Part shown: in pieces, positions 15,985 to 24,521 of the stretch
Position numbering within the stretch: position 1 is the first letter of the stretch
Layout: every line of letters begins with the position of its first letter
Origin: Pseudomonas mangrovi
GTDB lineage: Bacteria; Pseudomonadota; Gammaproteobacteria; Pseudomonadales; Pseudomonadaceae
Reading direction: 5' to 3'
Length of the DNA stretch: 64,000 bases
NCBI RefSeq assembly: GCF_003052585.1
Contig: NZ_QASN01000020.1
Span: 310,001 to 374,000 of the forward strand
Position numbers and translations under genes: made by a program
Notes under the pieces: generated by a model
Seen by the model: the letters and a program-made list of their open reading frames with translations, nothing else
Told to the model about the DNA's origin: nothing
Databases searched by the model: none

Positions 15985-16848
15985 TCAGCGCTGGGCGACC
16001 ACTTCCTCGAGGCGGTCGAGGATGTCGTCAGGCTTGACCACCAGTACGTCACTTTCCAGCGAGTCCAGTACTACTTCGGCCGTGTTGCCCAGCAGCGCGC
16101 CGGAGATGCCGGTGCGGGCGACGGTGCCGATGATGGTGACCACGGCGCCCAGCTTGTGCGCCATGTGCGGAATCAGCACGTCGGCTGGGCCTTCCTCGAC
16201 ATGCAGGCACTCGTCGGGGATGTCGCATTCGCGTTGGAAGTCGCGGCACTTGGCCAGGTACGAGGCCCTGATCGACTCGGCGACCTGGAAGGTCGGGTCG
16301 GCTGCGGAGAGCATCGGCGAGGGGTGGGCGCTGAGCACATGCAGGGCGCCTTTGGCCAGGCGGGCGATCTCGGAGCCGTTGCTGACGATGCCAGCGTGTA
16401 GGGTGCGGTGCTCGCCGTCCTTGTTACCCACGTCGACGGCCGCCAGGATGATGCCGCCGGTCCACGGGCGGTCGGTCTTGACCATTAGCACCGGGGAGGG
16501 CGAGTAGCGCAGCAGCTTCCAGTCATCCGGGGTAATCAGTGCTTTCTTCAGCGGGTTGTCCGGGAAGTGCTGCTTGACCACCAGGCCGCAGCCTTCCTCC
16601 TGCTGCACGGTGATGATGGTCTGGTGAACGCTGTCGAACCAGGCCTGCTGGGTGGTGACGTTGAAACCTTCCTGGCGCAGTCCGGCGGCGGCGCCTTCGA
16701 GGAACGCGGCGTGGTCGTTCTTCTTGTCACACACCAGCAGGTGCAGATGCGACTGAGTGACGCCAGCGAGCAGACGCGCCCGGTTCAGCGCGAGGTTCTC
16801 CGGATGTCCGGGCTCCATGACTACGAGAATGCTGCGAATGGCTTGCAT
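15985..16848 (-). CDS. Universal stress protein with tandem Usp domains
   Basis: This 287-residue cytoplasmic protein has two UspA folds (about 1-135 and 150-285), the UspE-like arrangement. The second half ends with the family segment IGTVARTGISGALLGNTAEVVLDSLESDVLVVKP, of the kind that in ATP-binding Usps forms the G-x2-G-x9-G-S/T loop. Here the final Ser/Thr is replaced by Asn-Thr. A perfect TTGAT-N4-ATCAA site lies 63-76 bp before the start. Oxygen-limited induction by Anr/FNR is therefore likely, as for several Usp genes of P. aeruginosa. Confidence 0.9.
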   Translation of the reverse strand: MQAIRSILVVMEPGHPENLALNRARLLAGVTQSHLHLLVCDKKNDHAAFLEGAAAGLRQEGFNVTTQQAWFDSVHQTIITVQQEEGCGLVVKQHFPDNPLKKALITPDDWKLLRYSPSPVLMVKTDRPWTGGIILAAVDVGNKDGEHRTLHAGIVSNGSEIARLAKGALHVLSAHPSPMLSAADPTFQVAESIRASYLAKCRDFQRECDIPDECLHVEEGPADVLIPHMAHKLGAVVTIIGTVARTGISGALLGNTAEVVLDSLESDVLVVKPDDILDRLEEVVAQR

Positions 16849-16910
16849 GGCCGTCTCCCTGTATGAATTGCTTATGTTTTACACGCTATAGAAGGTGCTG
16901 TTGGCAGGTG

Positions 16911-16924
16911 TTGATATATATCAA
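16911..16924 (-). promoter_or_regulatory. FNR/Anr box upstream of the universal stress gene
   Basis: TTGATATATATCAA is a perfect TTGAT-N4-ATCAA palindrome. On the minus strand a -10-like TATAGC follows at 16890-16885. That places the box centre near -40, the position of class II Anr/FNR activation. Confidence 0.85.
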
Positions 16925-17170
16925 AGCACGCGGGTAGGCACCTATTCTTTATTCCAGCGTGCTGTGCAGACTGCCAGAAAATGTCCTGACTGCCACCTGC
17001 CAGCGTGCTGCTGAATGTCACAGTATGGAACGCAGGGCAGGCGCGTCCAGCAAGGCGGACCGATCGTCTCGGCTTGCGCGCGCCCGGCGTTGCCGTAGAC
17101 TGCCGCGCGCCGCGGCTGACGCGGTCGACCGTACCAATCTTCCGGAGGCCGCTGCGCGGCGGATGAGCCG
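16925..17170. other. Upstream region of miaE
   Basis: No gene is seen. The stretch just before miaE is very GC-rich (CGCGCGCCGCGG) and could fold. A -10/-35 pair cannot be assigned with confidence. Confidence 0.3.
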
Positions 17171-17773
17171 ATGCTCGATGAGATTCTCGAATTCCTCGGT
17201 GGCCAGGCCACGCCCGCGGCCTGGGTGGATGAGGCGCTGCAGCAGCAGGAACTGCTGCTGCTTGATCACCGCATCCTCGAATACAAGGCGGCGCAGACCG
17301 CAATGACCCTGATGGGGCGGCACCTGATGCGACCCGAGCTGGTGGCGAAGATGTCGCGCCTGGTGCGCGAGGAGCTGGTGCATATGGAGCAGGTCACCCG
17401 GATCATGCTCAAGCGCGGCATCCAGCCGCGCGCGCTGTCTGCTTCGCGCTATGCCGCCGGCCTGCGCGAACTGCTGCGCCCGAACGAGCCGCAGAGGCTG
17501 ACCGATACGCTGGTGGTCGGCGCCTTCATCGAGGCGCGCTCCTGCGAGCGCTTCGCCGCTCTGGCGCCGCACCTGGACGAGGAACTGGGTAGGTTCTACA
17601 CGGGATTGCTGGAGAGCGAGGGGCGCCACTATCGCGGCTATCTGCAGCTGGCCTATCTCTATGGCGAGCGCGAGGACGTCGATGCGACGGTGCTACGAGT
17701 ACGCGAGACGGATAACCACCTGATCGCCACGCCGGACAGCCAGTTCCGCTTTCACAGCGGCGTACCGGCCTGA
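17171..17773 (+). CDS. miaE: tRNA-(ms2io6A)-hydroxylase
   Basis: This 200-residue non-haem diiron monooxygenase of the ferritin-like fold hydroxylates ms2i6A37 in tRNA to ms2io6A using O2. Diiron ligand motifs are visible: the Glu in LDHRILEYKAAQ, EELVHMEQ (Glu and His), FIEARSCERF and ESEGRHYRGY. Length matches MiaE. The divergent neighbour is the Anr-box stress gene, so the intergenic region may respond to oxygen in one or both directions, but only the usp side has the right spacing. Confidence 0.93.
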   Translation: MLDEILEFLGGQATPAAWVDEALQQQELLLLDHRILEYKAAQTAMTLMGRHLMRPELVAKMSRLVREELVHMEQVTRIMLKRGIQPRALSASRYAAGLRELLRPNEPQRLTDTLVVGAFIEARSCERFAALAPHLDEELGRFYTGLLESEGRHYRGYLQLAYLYGEREDVDATVLRVRETDNHLIATPDSQFRFHSGVPA

Positions 17774-17778
17774 ACAAG

Positions 17779-17802
17779 GGTGCGGGCCCGAAGGCCCGCA
17801 CC
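17779..17802. terminator. Hairpin between convergent miaE and crotonase genes
   Basis: A perfect 10-bp stem GGTGCGGGCC/GGCCCGCACC closes on a CGAA tetraloop. It lies 5 nt past the miaE stop and just before the crotonase stop, so it can serve both genes. Confidence 0.75.
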
Positions 17803-17810
17803 AGAGCGCC

Positions 17811-18503
17811 TTACACCAACTGCTTCTTGTCCAGTTCGATGCTGCGATCGAGGGTTTCCAGCAGGTCCTTGCGCACCTTGAGCTTGGTGGCGCCGTGGGC
17901 CTTCATGTTGATCTTCTTCAGTTGCTCGGCGGCGGCACGGGCCGCGGGCAGCAGTTGCTCGGCCGGCACGATCTTGTCGAGGAAGCCGGCGTCGACGGCG
18001 GCCTGCGGATCGAACATCTCGCCATTGATCACCGAACGATGGAAGGCCGACTTGCGCAGGCGATCACGCGCCAGCTCGATGCCGACGTGGTGCATGGTCA
18101 TGCCGATCTGCACCTCGTTCAGGCCGATGCTGAACGGGCCTTCGGTGCCGATGCGGTAGTCCGAGGACAGCAGGATGAACGCGCCCTTGGCCACGGCATG
18201 GCCGGGGCAGGCGGTGATGATCGGGAAGGGGTGGGCGAGCATGCGTCGCGCCAGGGTCGAACCGGCTGCAACCAGGTCGGTGGCGGCCTGGGGGCTGGAA
18301 GTCATGATCTTGAGGTCATAGCCGCCGGAGAGGATGCCGGGGCGGGCCGAGGTGACGATTACCACGGCGCGGTCCTGCTCGGCCTGGTCCAGCGCCTTGT
18401 TGAAGGCGGCGATCAGGTCCGGGGACACGGCGTTGACCTTGCCGTTGTCCAGGGTCAGGGTGGCAATGCCGTCTTCGAGCTGATAGGTGACGAGTTCGCT
18501 CAT
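17811..18503 (-). CDS. Crotonase/enoyl-CoA hydratase-isomerase family protein
   Basis: This 230-residue single-domain crotonase is shorter than typical enoyl-CoA hydratases (about 257). Oxyanion-hole segments are recognisable (LSGGYDLKIM and PGHAVAKGAFILLSSDYRIG). The second catalytic Glu of FadB/ECH is not evident; the corresponding stretch reads GLNEVQIGMTMHH. The specific substrate therefore cannot be named. AAGGAATCC lies upstream of the ATG. Confidence 0.8.
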   Translation of the reverse strand: MSELVTYQLEDGIATLTLDNGKVNAVSPDLIAAFNKALDQAEQDRAVVIVTSARPGILSGGYDLKIMTSSPQAATDLVAAGSTLARRMLAHPFPIITACPGHAVAKGAFILLSSDYRIGTEGPFSIGLNEVQIGMTMHHVGIELARDRLRKSAFHRSVINGEMFDPQAAVDAGFLDKIVPAEQLLPAARAAAEQLKKINMKAHGATKLKVRKDLLETLDRSIELDKKQLV

Positions 18504-18678
18504 GAGCTTGGATTCCTTGTGCGTGAAGTGGCGCAGACGTTACTCAGGAGCGGCGGGCAGGTAAAGGGGCATGACTGACCGGCAGGTCAGCCAGTCCGCC
18601 GGCTGGCTGATCCGGCGTTGCCTGTGCCCGCGTCTGGCGGCAGAGTACGCCTCCTTCTAATCAGCACGCGGAGCGAAC

Positions 18679-19017
18679 ATGGGCGAGGAACTGCAGGTCA
18701 CCGATCTCGAACTGGGCGAGGGCCGCGAGGTGGTCAAGGGTGCGTTGATCACCACCCAGTACCGCGGCACCCTGGAAGACGGCAGCGAGTTCGACTCCTC
18801 CTTCGCCCGCGGCAAGCCGTTCCAGTGCGTGATCGGTACTGGCCGGGTGATCAAGGGCTGGGACATCGGCCTGATGGGCATGCGCGTCGGCGGCAAGCGC
18901 CGGCTGTGGGTGCCGGCGCCGCTGGGCTATGGCGAGCGCGCCGTGGGCAGCATTCCGCCCAACTCGAATCTGGTTTTCGAGATCGAACTGCTCGAGGTGC
19001 TCAGCCGCGACGATTGA
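18679..19017 (+). CDS. FKBP-type peptidyl-prolyl cis-trans isomerase
   Basis: This 112-residue single FKBP domain has no signal peptide, so it is cytoplasmic. Family motifs are seen: GALITTQYRGTLEDGSEFDSS, VIKGWDIGLMGMRVGGKRRL, PPLGYGERAVGSIPPNSNLVFEIELLEV (with PAPLGYG in this protein). GGAG stands 5 nt before the ATG. Its 3' end overlaps the convergent lipoprotein gene by 17 bp. Confidence 0.92.
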   Translation: MGEELQVTDLELGEGREVVKGALITTQYRGTLEDGSEFDSSFARGKPFQCVIGTGRVIKGWDIGLMGMRVGGKRRLWVPAPLGYGERAVGSIPPNSNLVFEIELLEVLSRDD

Positions 19018-19909
19018 TAGACGCAGGCGGCCGGCGCCGACAGGTCTGCGGGTCGACCACGTCGTCCAAATCCCACTGTGCAGGGACCTGTACCCGGTAG
19101 CCGTGGCGGCGTGCGATGCAGGTCTGCTCGGGCCCCTGCAGGGCGTTCAGGCGGGTGCTGAGCAGCCAGTCGAAGCCGTTCGCTTCGTACCAGTCGTAGT
19201 AGTCCGCTGAGTGGATGAAGGCCTGCAGTCGTGCCTCGTCGCGCCAGATCGCTTCGTCCAGTGGCTGGCGCAGCGGCAGGCGGGCGAACAGCCATTCGCG
19301 GTCAGCCAGCGTCAGGTAGCCGGGGAAACGGTAGAAATCGCGCGGATCGGGCTCGCCAGGCAGCGGCTCGCGGGCGGGGAAGCGCAAATAGCTCAGGCCC
19401 ATGCCGATGTTGCTCTGCCAGTCGATCAGGCCGCCGGATTCGAGATAGCGGTACAGCAGCAGGGTCGGAAAGCGCTGCCAGAAGATCTCCTGACGCTTGT
19501 CTTCGGGCTGCGTCAGCACGCCGCTGTCGAGCAGCCGCTGGGCGCGATCCAGCTGCTCCAGGGCTGCGCCCGGGTCGTGGCCTTCGGCGGCGACCATGTG
19601 CGCGCGGTACAGCGCCTCCGGCGCCACCGCCTGGCCACGAGCATGCGCAGCGAGCAGTATCTGCGCGGCCTGGGCGTGCAGTTCGCTCAGGCTGGGGCCG
19701 GGAATCTGGTTGGAGCGATGGCGAAAGCGCGAGCCGGTGATGAAGCCTTCGGCCGCGTCCACATCACCGCGTGCCAGCGCCGCCTCGGCACGGGCATGGC
19801 TGTTGTGCAGGACCAGCTCGCCGGGGAAGGTGACGATCGGCTCGAACAGGAAGCAGCTGCCGAGGCTGGCGCACAGCAGCAGGAGCGTGAGGCGGGGCAG
19901 CAGGGGCAA
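19001..19909 (-). CDS. Probable lipoprotein of unknown function
   Basis: I choose a TTG start at 19909 because GGAGA lies 6 nt upstream. From there the protein starts with a clean lipoprotein signal (LTLLLLCASLGSC, lipidated Cys19). An upstream TTG at 19999 would add 30 low-complexity residues with no ribosome site. The mature region (about 280 residues) is alpha-helical in character, with TPR-like Ala/Leu patterns (SHARAEAALARGDVDAAEGF and DPGAALEQLDRAQRLLDSG). It is not otherwise recognised. The upstream gene on the same strand encodes a cytochrome c, so the pair may act together in the periplasm. Confidence 0.7.
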   Translation of the reverse strand: MPLLPRLTLLLLCASLGSCFLFEPIVTFPGELVLHNSHARAEAALARGDVDAAEGFITGSRFRHRSNQIPGPSLSELHAQAAQILLAAHARGQAVAPEALYRAHMVAAEGHDPGAALEQLDRAQRLLDSGVLTQPEDKRQEIFWQRFPTLLLYRYLESGGLIDWQSNIGMGLSYLRFPAREPLPGEPDPRDFYRFPGYLTLADREWLFARLPLRQPLDEAIWRDEARLQAFIHSADYYDWYEANGFDWLLSTRLNALQGPEQTCIARRHGYRVQVPAQWDLDDVVDPQTCRRRPPASINRRG

Positions 19910-20015
19910 GGCAGGTCTCCGAGACGGCGAGACGGCAGCCTGCGCTCTCTGGGCGCGTGGCGCCAGCAGCCCGGAGGCAACCTGCGAGCTGGCTCGCAAA
20001 GTCGAGGTGAGACCT

Positions 20016-20816
20016 CTAGTGCGCGAGCTTGCGCTCGGTCATGTGCCGCAGGTATTCGATCAGCGCAGCCAGTTCCTGCTCGCTCAGCACGGCTTCGATG
20101 AAGCCGGGCATCCGCCCTTGTGGCCATTTCCTCAGGCCCTGCGGGTCGCGGATGTAGCGGGCGAGAAAGTCGCCGGCGAAGTACTCGGTGGGGTTGTAGG
20201 GCAGGTTCAGGTCCGGGCCGAATTGCGAGTCGCCGGCGCCATTGAGCCGATGGCAGGCCAGGCAGTGTTTCTGGAACTGGGCGAAGCCGGCCTGCACATT
20301 GGCGCTGGCGTCTTCTGCGGGCAGCAGCGCGGGGAAGCGTTCGGCCAGCGAAGCCAGTTGGCGGATGCGCACGACCTGGAACGGCCACTGCTCGGGCCCG
20401 ATGCCGGCGGCCTGCGGGTTTTCCCAGACCAGGTAGAAGGGCCCGGCGCTCGGCTTGTTCCGCCCCAGCGCAGGCCAGGGCCGGGAGGGGTCTTCTACGG
20501 CCAGCCAGGCCCGGCTGCCATCGCTTGTCAGCAGCGGCGCAGCTGCCAGTTCCGCAGCGAAACCATCCAGTGCCACTGCCTGCAGATGATCCCCTGACGC
20601 AATGCCCTCCAGCAGTGTCGCCAACGGCACCGCCTGATAGCGCATCTTGCGCTGGTAGGCGACATCAGCGGGAATCTCGATCTCGCTCAGTTGTGGGTGA
20701 GCCAGCAACGCCTCGCTGCTCAGCGTCCGCGTGCCGGAGCCCAGTTCCAGGGTCAGCTCTGCAGCGAGCACGGGCCAGCTCAGCAGGCTGGTGAGAAGGA
20801 CAAACGTAAGGCGCAC
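20016..20816 (-). CDS. c-type cytochrome with N-terminal sulfite-oxidase-like region
   Basis: A GTG start at 20816 with GGAG 7 nt upstream gives 266 residues beginning with a signal peptide (VRLTFVLLTSLLSWPVLAA). Upstream in-frame codons are open to 20981 but lack a signal or ribosome site. Residues about 25-160 resemble the oxidoreductase molybdopterin-binding fold without an evident Mo-ligand Cys. The C-terminal 100 residues are a monohaem cytochrome c, with CLACH binding haem and Met in RMPGF as likely sixth ligand. It is exported to the periplasm; the electron partner is unknown. It probably forms an operon with the lipoprotein gene 106 bp downstream. Confidence 0.75.
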   Translation of the reverse strand: MRLTFVLLTSLLSWPVLAAELTLELGSGTRTLSSEALLAHPQLSEIEIPADVAYQRKMRYQAVPLATLLEGIASGDHLQAVALDGFAAELAAAPLLTSDGSRAWLAVEDPSRPWPALGRNKPSAGPFYLVWENPQAAGIGPEQWPFQVVRIRQLASLAERFPALLPAEDASANVQAGFAQFQKHCLACHRLNGAGDSQFGPDLNLPYNPTEYFAGDFLARYIRDPQGLRKWPQGRMPGFIEAVLSEQELAALIEYLRHMTERKLAH

Positions 20817-21072
20817 AGACGAGCTCCGGTTGGTTCGATTGGCGGGCGCGTGACTGCTCCGCGTCTTGGACGCGACTAGGCCGCAGTGGCGCCGGCCCTG
20901 TCTGGGCTGTTGCAGCGTTAGACAGACGCGGTGGGCCCACAAGTGTGCCCGTTGCAATAGGCGCTGCAGCTGCGCTGGCAATCATCGGTTGTAAAAAAGC
21001 GATCGGGAACCGGAACCGCTTTGCAAAGAAGCATCCTTGCGTCCGCGCCTGCTGAAGCCTTGCCGCATCGTA
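20817..21072. other. Upstream region of the cytochrome gene
   Basis: The region holds the promoter area of the minus-strand cytochrome gene. I find no RNA gene or repeat. Confidence 0.3.
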
Positions 21073-21216
21073 ATGGGCTGGTTTCTGCTCTGGCTAGTTG
21101 CGCCTTTCGCTAGCGTGATCATCTACATCGTGATGTGGGATGCAGTGAAGGTAGTGAGAGGTCGGGCGGTTGCAACAGCCTCGGAAAATTATGGAATGCC
21201 CGCTAAGCGAGGATGA
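21073..21216 (+). CDS. Possible 47-residue membrane micropeptide
   Basis: An ATG-initiated frame of 47 codons encodes one strong transmembrane segment (WFLLWLVAPFASVIIYIVMW) followed by a basic tail ending PAKRG. No good ribosome site precedes the ATG and the base composition is close to the surroundings, so it may be chance. It is not antisense to any gene I recognise. Confidence 0.3.
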   Translation: MGWFLLWLVAPFASVIIYIVMWDAVKVVRGRAVATASENYGMPAKRG

Positions 21217-21322
21217 TGCTCATGCAGCGGGGTTGACTTAGCGTTCTCTGCGCAATAGGGGCAGGTGGCGGGGATGCTTTGCAGGTCCCTATCTTTTCCA
21301 TCCCGCAACGGTTCTTGCTGAC

Positions 21323-21344
21323 GCGGGTGCGGGTGCGGGTGCGA
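21323..21344. repeat. Short hexanucleotide tandem repeat
   Basis: About three and a half copies of GCGGGT occur in a gene-free stretch just downstream of the lipoprotein gene on the minus strand. Confidence 0.5.
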
Positions 21345-21386
21345 GTTTCCAAGGTTTCACATCCCAAGCGAATGGGGCGCCGAAAG

Positions 21387-21410
21387 GAGCGGCATGCGTA
21401 GCCGCTCCAG
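21387..21410 (-). terminator. Terminator-like hairpin after the 232-residue lipoprotein gene
   Basis: GGAGCGGC/GCCGCTCC with a 7-nt loop is followed on the minus strand by TTTCGG. It lies 17 nt beyond the stop at 21427. Confidence 0.6.
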
Positions 21411-21426
21411 AGTCCGAAGGCCTTGC

Positions 21427-22125
21427 TTACTGGGGCGCCGTGGCAGGATTGATGCTGCGATGTAGCGCCAGATGGTTAGCAATACACATGTCGAATGCTT
21501 CGACGAGAAAGAGGTTGGGTTTTCCTGTAACGGGCGGCACAAGGCAACGACTAGCCACACGTTTTCCAAGAATTTCTGCGTCGATGTAGATCACGTTTAC
21601 TGGCGACTTGCTTGGATTCTCCTGTTCGGTGAAGTAAGCACGTGTGTGTTCTTGATCTCCGGCGGTTCTCTCCAGCTGTTCGCTGTTGATCGCAGACGTA
21701 AGCACTTCGCTGGATGGATAGGATGGCGAGCCTACGAGCGCCATGCCGACTGGCCCGATCAGCAGTCCCTGCGTCACGCTTCTGCGCAGGTGCGACTGCA
21801 TGTTGGCGTATGTCACGAAGTGCAGCACTTTGATACTCGGTTGCTCAGCGAGCTGCGGAAACGCCTCGTAAGCACGGTGGGCGAGCAGGCGGGGGCCGGT
21901 AGGGTCTGTAGCGTTGTCCGCTACTCGATAGATTGCGTACGCGTCACTGCTAACCATCAAGCTGAAAATCTTTTTCTCTGATTCGCTTGCGGGACGTAAA
22001 TCTTCAATGGCGATCTTGTTCGATTGCTCAATGCCGGGGAAGGTTGGCGGCGGCAGCGTAGGTGCGGTGGTGCATCCGGAAAGGGCAACTGCAGTAACGA
22101 CGAGAAGGCTTTTTATGAGGTGCAC
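21427..22125 (-). CDS. Unrecognised lipoprotein, composition unlike its neighbours
   Basis: This 232-residue protein starts with GTG (AGGA upstream) and has lipobox ALSGC (Cys18). The mature part is not recognised. It has a central glycine-rich hydrophobic segment (QGLLIGPVGMALVG) that could insert in a membrane, and Cys residues in SRCLVPP and FDMCIAN. GC content and codon choice (AAT, GAA, ACA, TCA) are less biased than in flanking genes, suggesting horizontal acquisition. It lies between the cytochrome pair and tRNA-Ser, but no duplicated tRNA end was found. Confidence 0.7.
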   Translation of the reverse strand: MHLIKSLLVVTAVALSGCTTAPTLPPPTFPGIEQSNKIAIEDLRPASESEKKIFSLMVSSDAYAIYRVADNATDPTGPRLLAHRAYEAFPQLAEQPSIKVLHFVTYANMQSHLRRSVTQGLLIGPVGMALVGSPSYPSSEVLTSAINSEQLERTAGDQEHTRAYFTEQENPSKSPVNVIYIDAEILGKRVASRCLVPPVTGKPNLFLVEAFDMCIANHLALHRSINPATAPQ

Positions 22126-22394
22126 GAGGACATCCTATTTGTCATGCGGAAGGATTTTTAGCATACAGATGCTCGCTTAAACGATTGTGATGTTCAATTG
22201 CCATTGCGGGTGCGTTCATGGGGTATCTCTGCCGCCCAGATTGGGTTGCTCTTGCACTTCGGTGGCTTCCAGATGCTCCGAGACAAGGACGTGTTTCCGG
22301 GTGAGCGCGACGCCTCAACGGCTCTACGATCCAGCAATGTCTTGGCGACGGGGTATGGGTTGTGTTGCCGCGGCCAGATCAAGGCACCAGAAAG
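22126..22394. other. Intergenic region beside tRNA-Ser, no gene seen
   Basis: This is a moderate-GC stretch between the lipoprotein promoter side and the tRNA-Ser terminator. Small frames on both strands lack ribosome sites. No direct repeat of the tRNA 3' end is present. Confidence 0.4.
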
Positions 22395-22431
22395 AAAAAA
22401 GCCCCAAAAGCTTTTCAGCTTTCAGGGCTTT
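22395..22431 (-). terminator. Intrinsic terminator after tRNA-Ser
   Basis: On the minus strand AAAGCCC pairs with GGGCTTT, with an inner AAAGC/GCTTT stem, followed by a T-run. It lies 13 nt past the tRNA CCA end. Confidence 0.85.
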
Positions 22432-22443
22432 GCTGTATCGATC

Positions 22444-22533
22444 TGGCGGTGAGGGAGGGATTCGAACCCTCGATACGATTTCTCGTATACACACTTTCCA
22501 GGCGTGCTCCTTCAACCGCTCGGACACCTCACC
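22444..22533 (-). tRNA. tRNA-Ser (anticodon GGA)
   Basis: This 90-nt class II tRNA has acceptor GGTGAGG/CCTCACC, discriminator G and an encoded CCA. The anticodon loop is CTGGAAA. A long variable arm pairs TACGA with TCGTA, and the T-loop is GTTCGAATC. It is transcribed from the minus strand with its own terminator. Confidence 0.97.
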
Positions 22534-22691
22534 GGATCTCGCCGAACCGTGGGTCCGTCGAGGCGCGCTAATGTAGCCGAAGAGGTTCCCGAAGGCAAAA
22601 GCTTTTTTCAACGGATTCATGCGTTTATCCGGGCGTCCGGGGGGCGCGTGGGTGTTGCTACAATTCGCGCCCCTGACGGAGCGCAACCTTG

Positions 22692-23828
22692 ATGAAAGCG
22701 AGCTGGGACATCTTCTGCAGTGTGGTCGACAACTATGGCGACATTGGCGTCACCTGGCGCCTGGCGCGGCAGTTGGTGGCCGAGCACGGGCAGTCGGTGC
22801 GGTTGTGGGTGGATGATCTGCAGGCTTTCACCAGGCTCTGCCCCCAGGCGGATGCCCGGGCTGCCTCGCAATGGCATGCGGGTGTCGAGGTCTGTGCCTG
22901 GCCCCGTGTGTGGCAAGCGGTGCAGCCGGCGGACGTGGTGATCGAGGCCTTTGCCTGCGAGTTGCCGCAGGACTATCGCCAGGCGATGGCGCAGCGGCCG
23001 CGGCAGAGCCTGTGGCTGAATCTGGAATATCTCAGCGCCGAGGACTGGGTGGCCGGTTGTCATGGCCTGCCGTCGCCGCAGGCCGAAGGGCTATCCAAGT
23101 ATTTCTTCTTTCCCGGGTTCTCTGCGGCCACCGGCGGCCTGTTGCGCGAGCAGGAGCTTCTTGCTGCACGCGATGCCTTCCAGGCCGATGCGCTGGCGCA
23201 GCGCGAGTTTCTCCTGCGGTTGGGCGTGGAAGTCGAAGGCACAGACCGGCTGATTTCGCTGTTCTGTTATGAGAACCCGGCGCTGGGTGAATGGCTCGAT
23301 GCGCTGTCCGGCGCTGACGAGACGGTCCTGCTGCTGGTGCCCGAGGGCAGGGTGCTGGCTGATCTGCAGCGCTGGGCAGGTGGTGCGGTGCCGTTGCGGG
23401 TCGGTGAGCGGATCGAGCGCGGCGCGCTGCGCGTGCAGGTGCTGCCCTTCGTTTCCCAGCAGGACTACGACCGCCTGCTGTGGAGCTGCGACTTCAATCT
23501 GGTGCGCGGCGAGGATTCGCTGCTGCGCGGACTCTGGGCCGGCCGGCCGCTGCTCTGGGACATCTATAAGCAGGCTGATGGCGCCCATGAGGACAAGCTG
23601 GCGGCGTTTGCCGAGAGCCATCTCGCCGGTCTGCCGCCAGTCGTCGCCCAGGCACTGCTGCATTTCTGGCAGTGCTGGAATGCCGGCGCAGGCTGCGCCG
23701 AGGCCTGGCTGGCGCTGCAGCCGTGGCGGCTGCAACTCGAGGAACATGCGCGGGCGCGCAGTGCTTCGCTGGGCACGCAGACGGACCTTGCCGCGAGGCT
23801 GGTGCAATTTTGCTCGGATTGGCTATGA
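22692..23828 (+). CDS. earP: EF-P arginine rhamnosyltransferase
   Basis: This 378-residue GT-B inverting glycosyltransferase transfers rhamnose from dTDP-rhamnose to Arg32 of EF-P, relieving stalls at polyproline. The N-terminal block [18 protein letters not shown] carries Asp13 and Asp17, residues known to be needed in P. aeruginosa EarP. A donor-binding segment near the C-terminus reads [23 protein letters not shown]. The acceptor protein gene efp starts 43 bp downstream, the usual arrangement. Confidence 0.95.
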   Translation: MKASWDIFCSVVDNYGDIGVTWRLARQLVAEHGQSVRLWVDDLQAFTRLCPQADARAASQWHAGVEVCAWPRVWQAVQPADVVIEAFACELPQDYRQAMAQRPRQSLWLNLEYLSAEDWVAGCHGLPSPQAEGLSKYFFFPGFSAATGGLLREQELLAARDAFQADALAQREFLLRLGVEVEGTDRLISLFCYENPALGEWLDALSGADETVLLLVPEGRVLADLQRWAGGAVPLRVGERIERGALRVQVLPFVSQQDYDRLLWSCDFNLVRGEDSLLRGLWAGRPLLWDIYKQADGAHEDKLAAFAESHLAGLPPVVAQALLHFWQCWNAGAGCAEAWLALQPWRLQLEEHARARSASLGTQTDLAARLVQFCSDWL

Positions 23829-23871
23829 TACGCGGCCTGTTTTTCTGTCCATCATCGAACGGATATCCCGT

Positions 23872-24438
23872 ATGAAAACCGCACAAGAGTTCCGTGCCGG
23901 CCAAGTGGCCATCGTCAACGGCGAGCCCTGGGTCATCCAGAAAGCCGAGTTCAACAAGTCCGGCCGCAACAGTGCCGTGGTCAAGATGAAGCTGAAGAAC
24001 CTGCTCAACGGTTCGGCTACCGAGACCGTGTACAAGGCCGACGACAAGCTCGAGCCGGTCATCCTCGAGCGCAAGGAAGTGACCTATTCCTACTTCGCCG
24101 ACCCGCTCTACGTCTTCATGGACCCCGAGTTCAACCAGTACGAAATCGAGAAGGGTGACCTGGAAGGCGTCATGGCTTTCATCGAAGACGGCATGACTGA
24201 CGTCTGCGAAGCCGTGTTCTACAACGATCGCGTGATCTCGGTTGAACTGCCGACCACCATCGTTCGTCAGATCGCCTACACCGAGCCGTCCGTCCGTGGC
24301 GACACCTCCGGCAAGGTGATGAAGACTGCGCGCCTGAACAACGGCTCCGAACTGCAGGTGTCGGCCTTCTGCGAAATCGGCGACTCGATCGAGATCGACA
24401 CCCGTACCGGCGAGTACAAGTCCCGCGTCAAGGCCTGA
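23872..24438 (+). CDS. efp: Translation elongation factor P (Arg32 type)
   Basis: This 188-residue protein has the three-domain OB/KOW EF-P architecture. The modified loop is FNKSGRNSA with Arg at position 32, the residue rhamnosylated by EarP rather than the Lys modified by EpmA. It promotes peptide-bond formation at consecutive prolines. The start is set by the family N-terminus [11 protein letters not shown]; the frame is open further upstream inside earP but that part is a shadow. A strong terminator follows. Confidence 0.97.
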   Translation: MKTAQEFRAGQVAIVNGEPWVIQKAEFNKSGRNSAVVKMKLKNLLNGSATETVYKADDKLEPVILERKEVTYSYFADPLYVFMDPEFNQYEIEKGDLEGVMAFIEDGMTDVCEAVFYNDRVISVELPTTIVRQIAYTEPSVRGDTSGKVMKTARLNNGSELQVSAFCEIGDSIEIDTRTGEYKSRVKA

Positions 24439-24454
24439 TCGCCCGCGGTACCGG

Positions 24455-24486
24455 AAAGCCCGGACCTTCGTGGTTCCGGGCTTTTT
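24455..24486 (+). terminator. Intrinsic terminator of earP-efp
   Basis: AAAGCCCGG-ACC pairs with GGTTCCGGGCTTT (one bulge), followed by T residues. It lies 17 nt after the efp stop. Confidence 0.9.
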
Positions 24487-24521
24487 CTTTTCTGGGTCAC
24501 CTGAAGTGAGCGGAGGCAGGC

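Noticed and set aside
22444..22533. Attachment site of an integrated element at tRNA-Ser
   Set aside because: I searched the adjacent sequence for a copy of the tRNA 3' end and found none; no integrase is present.
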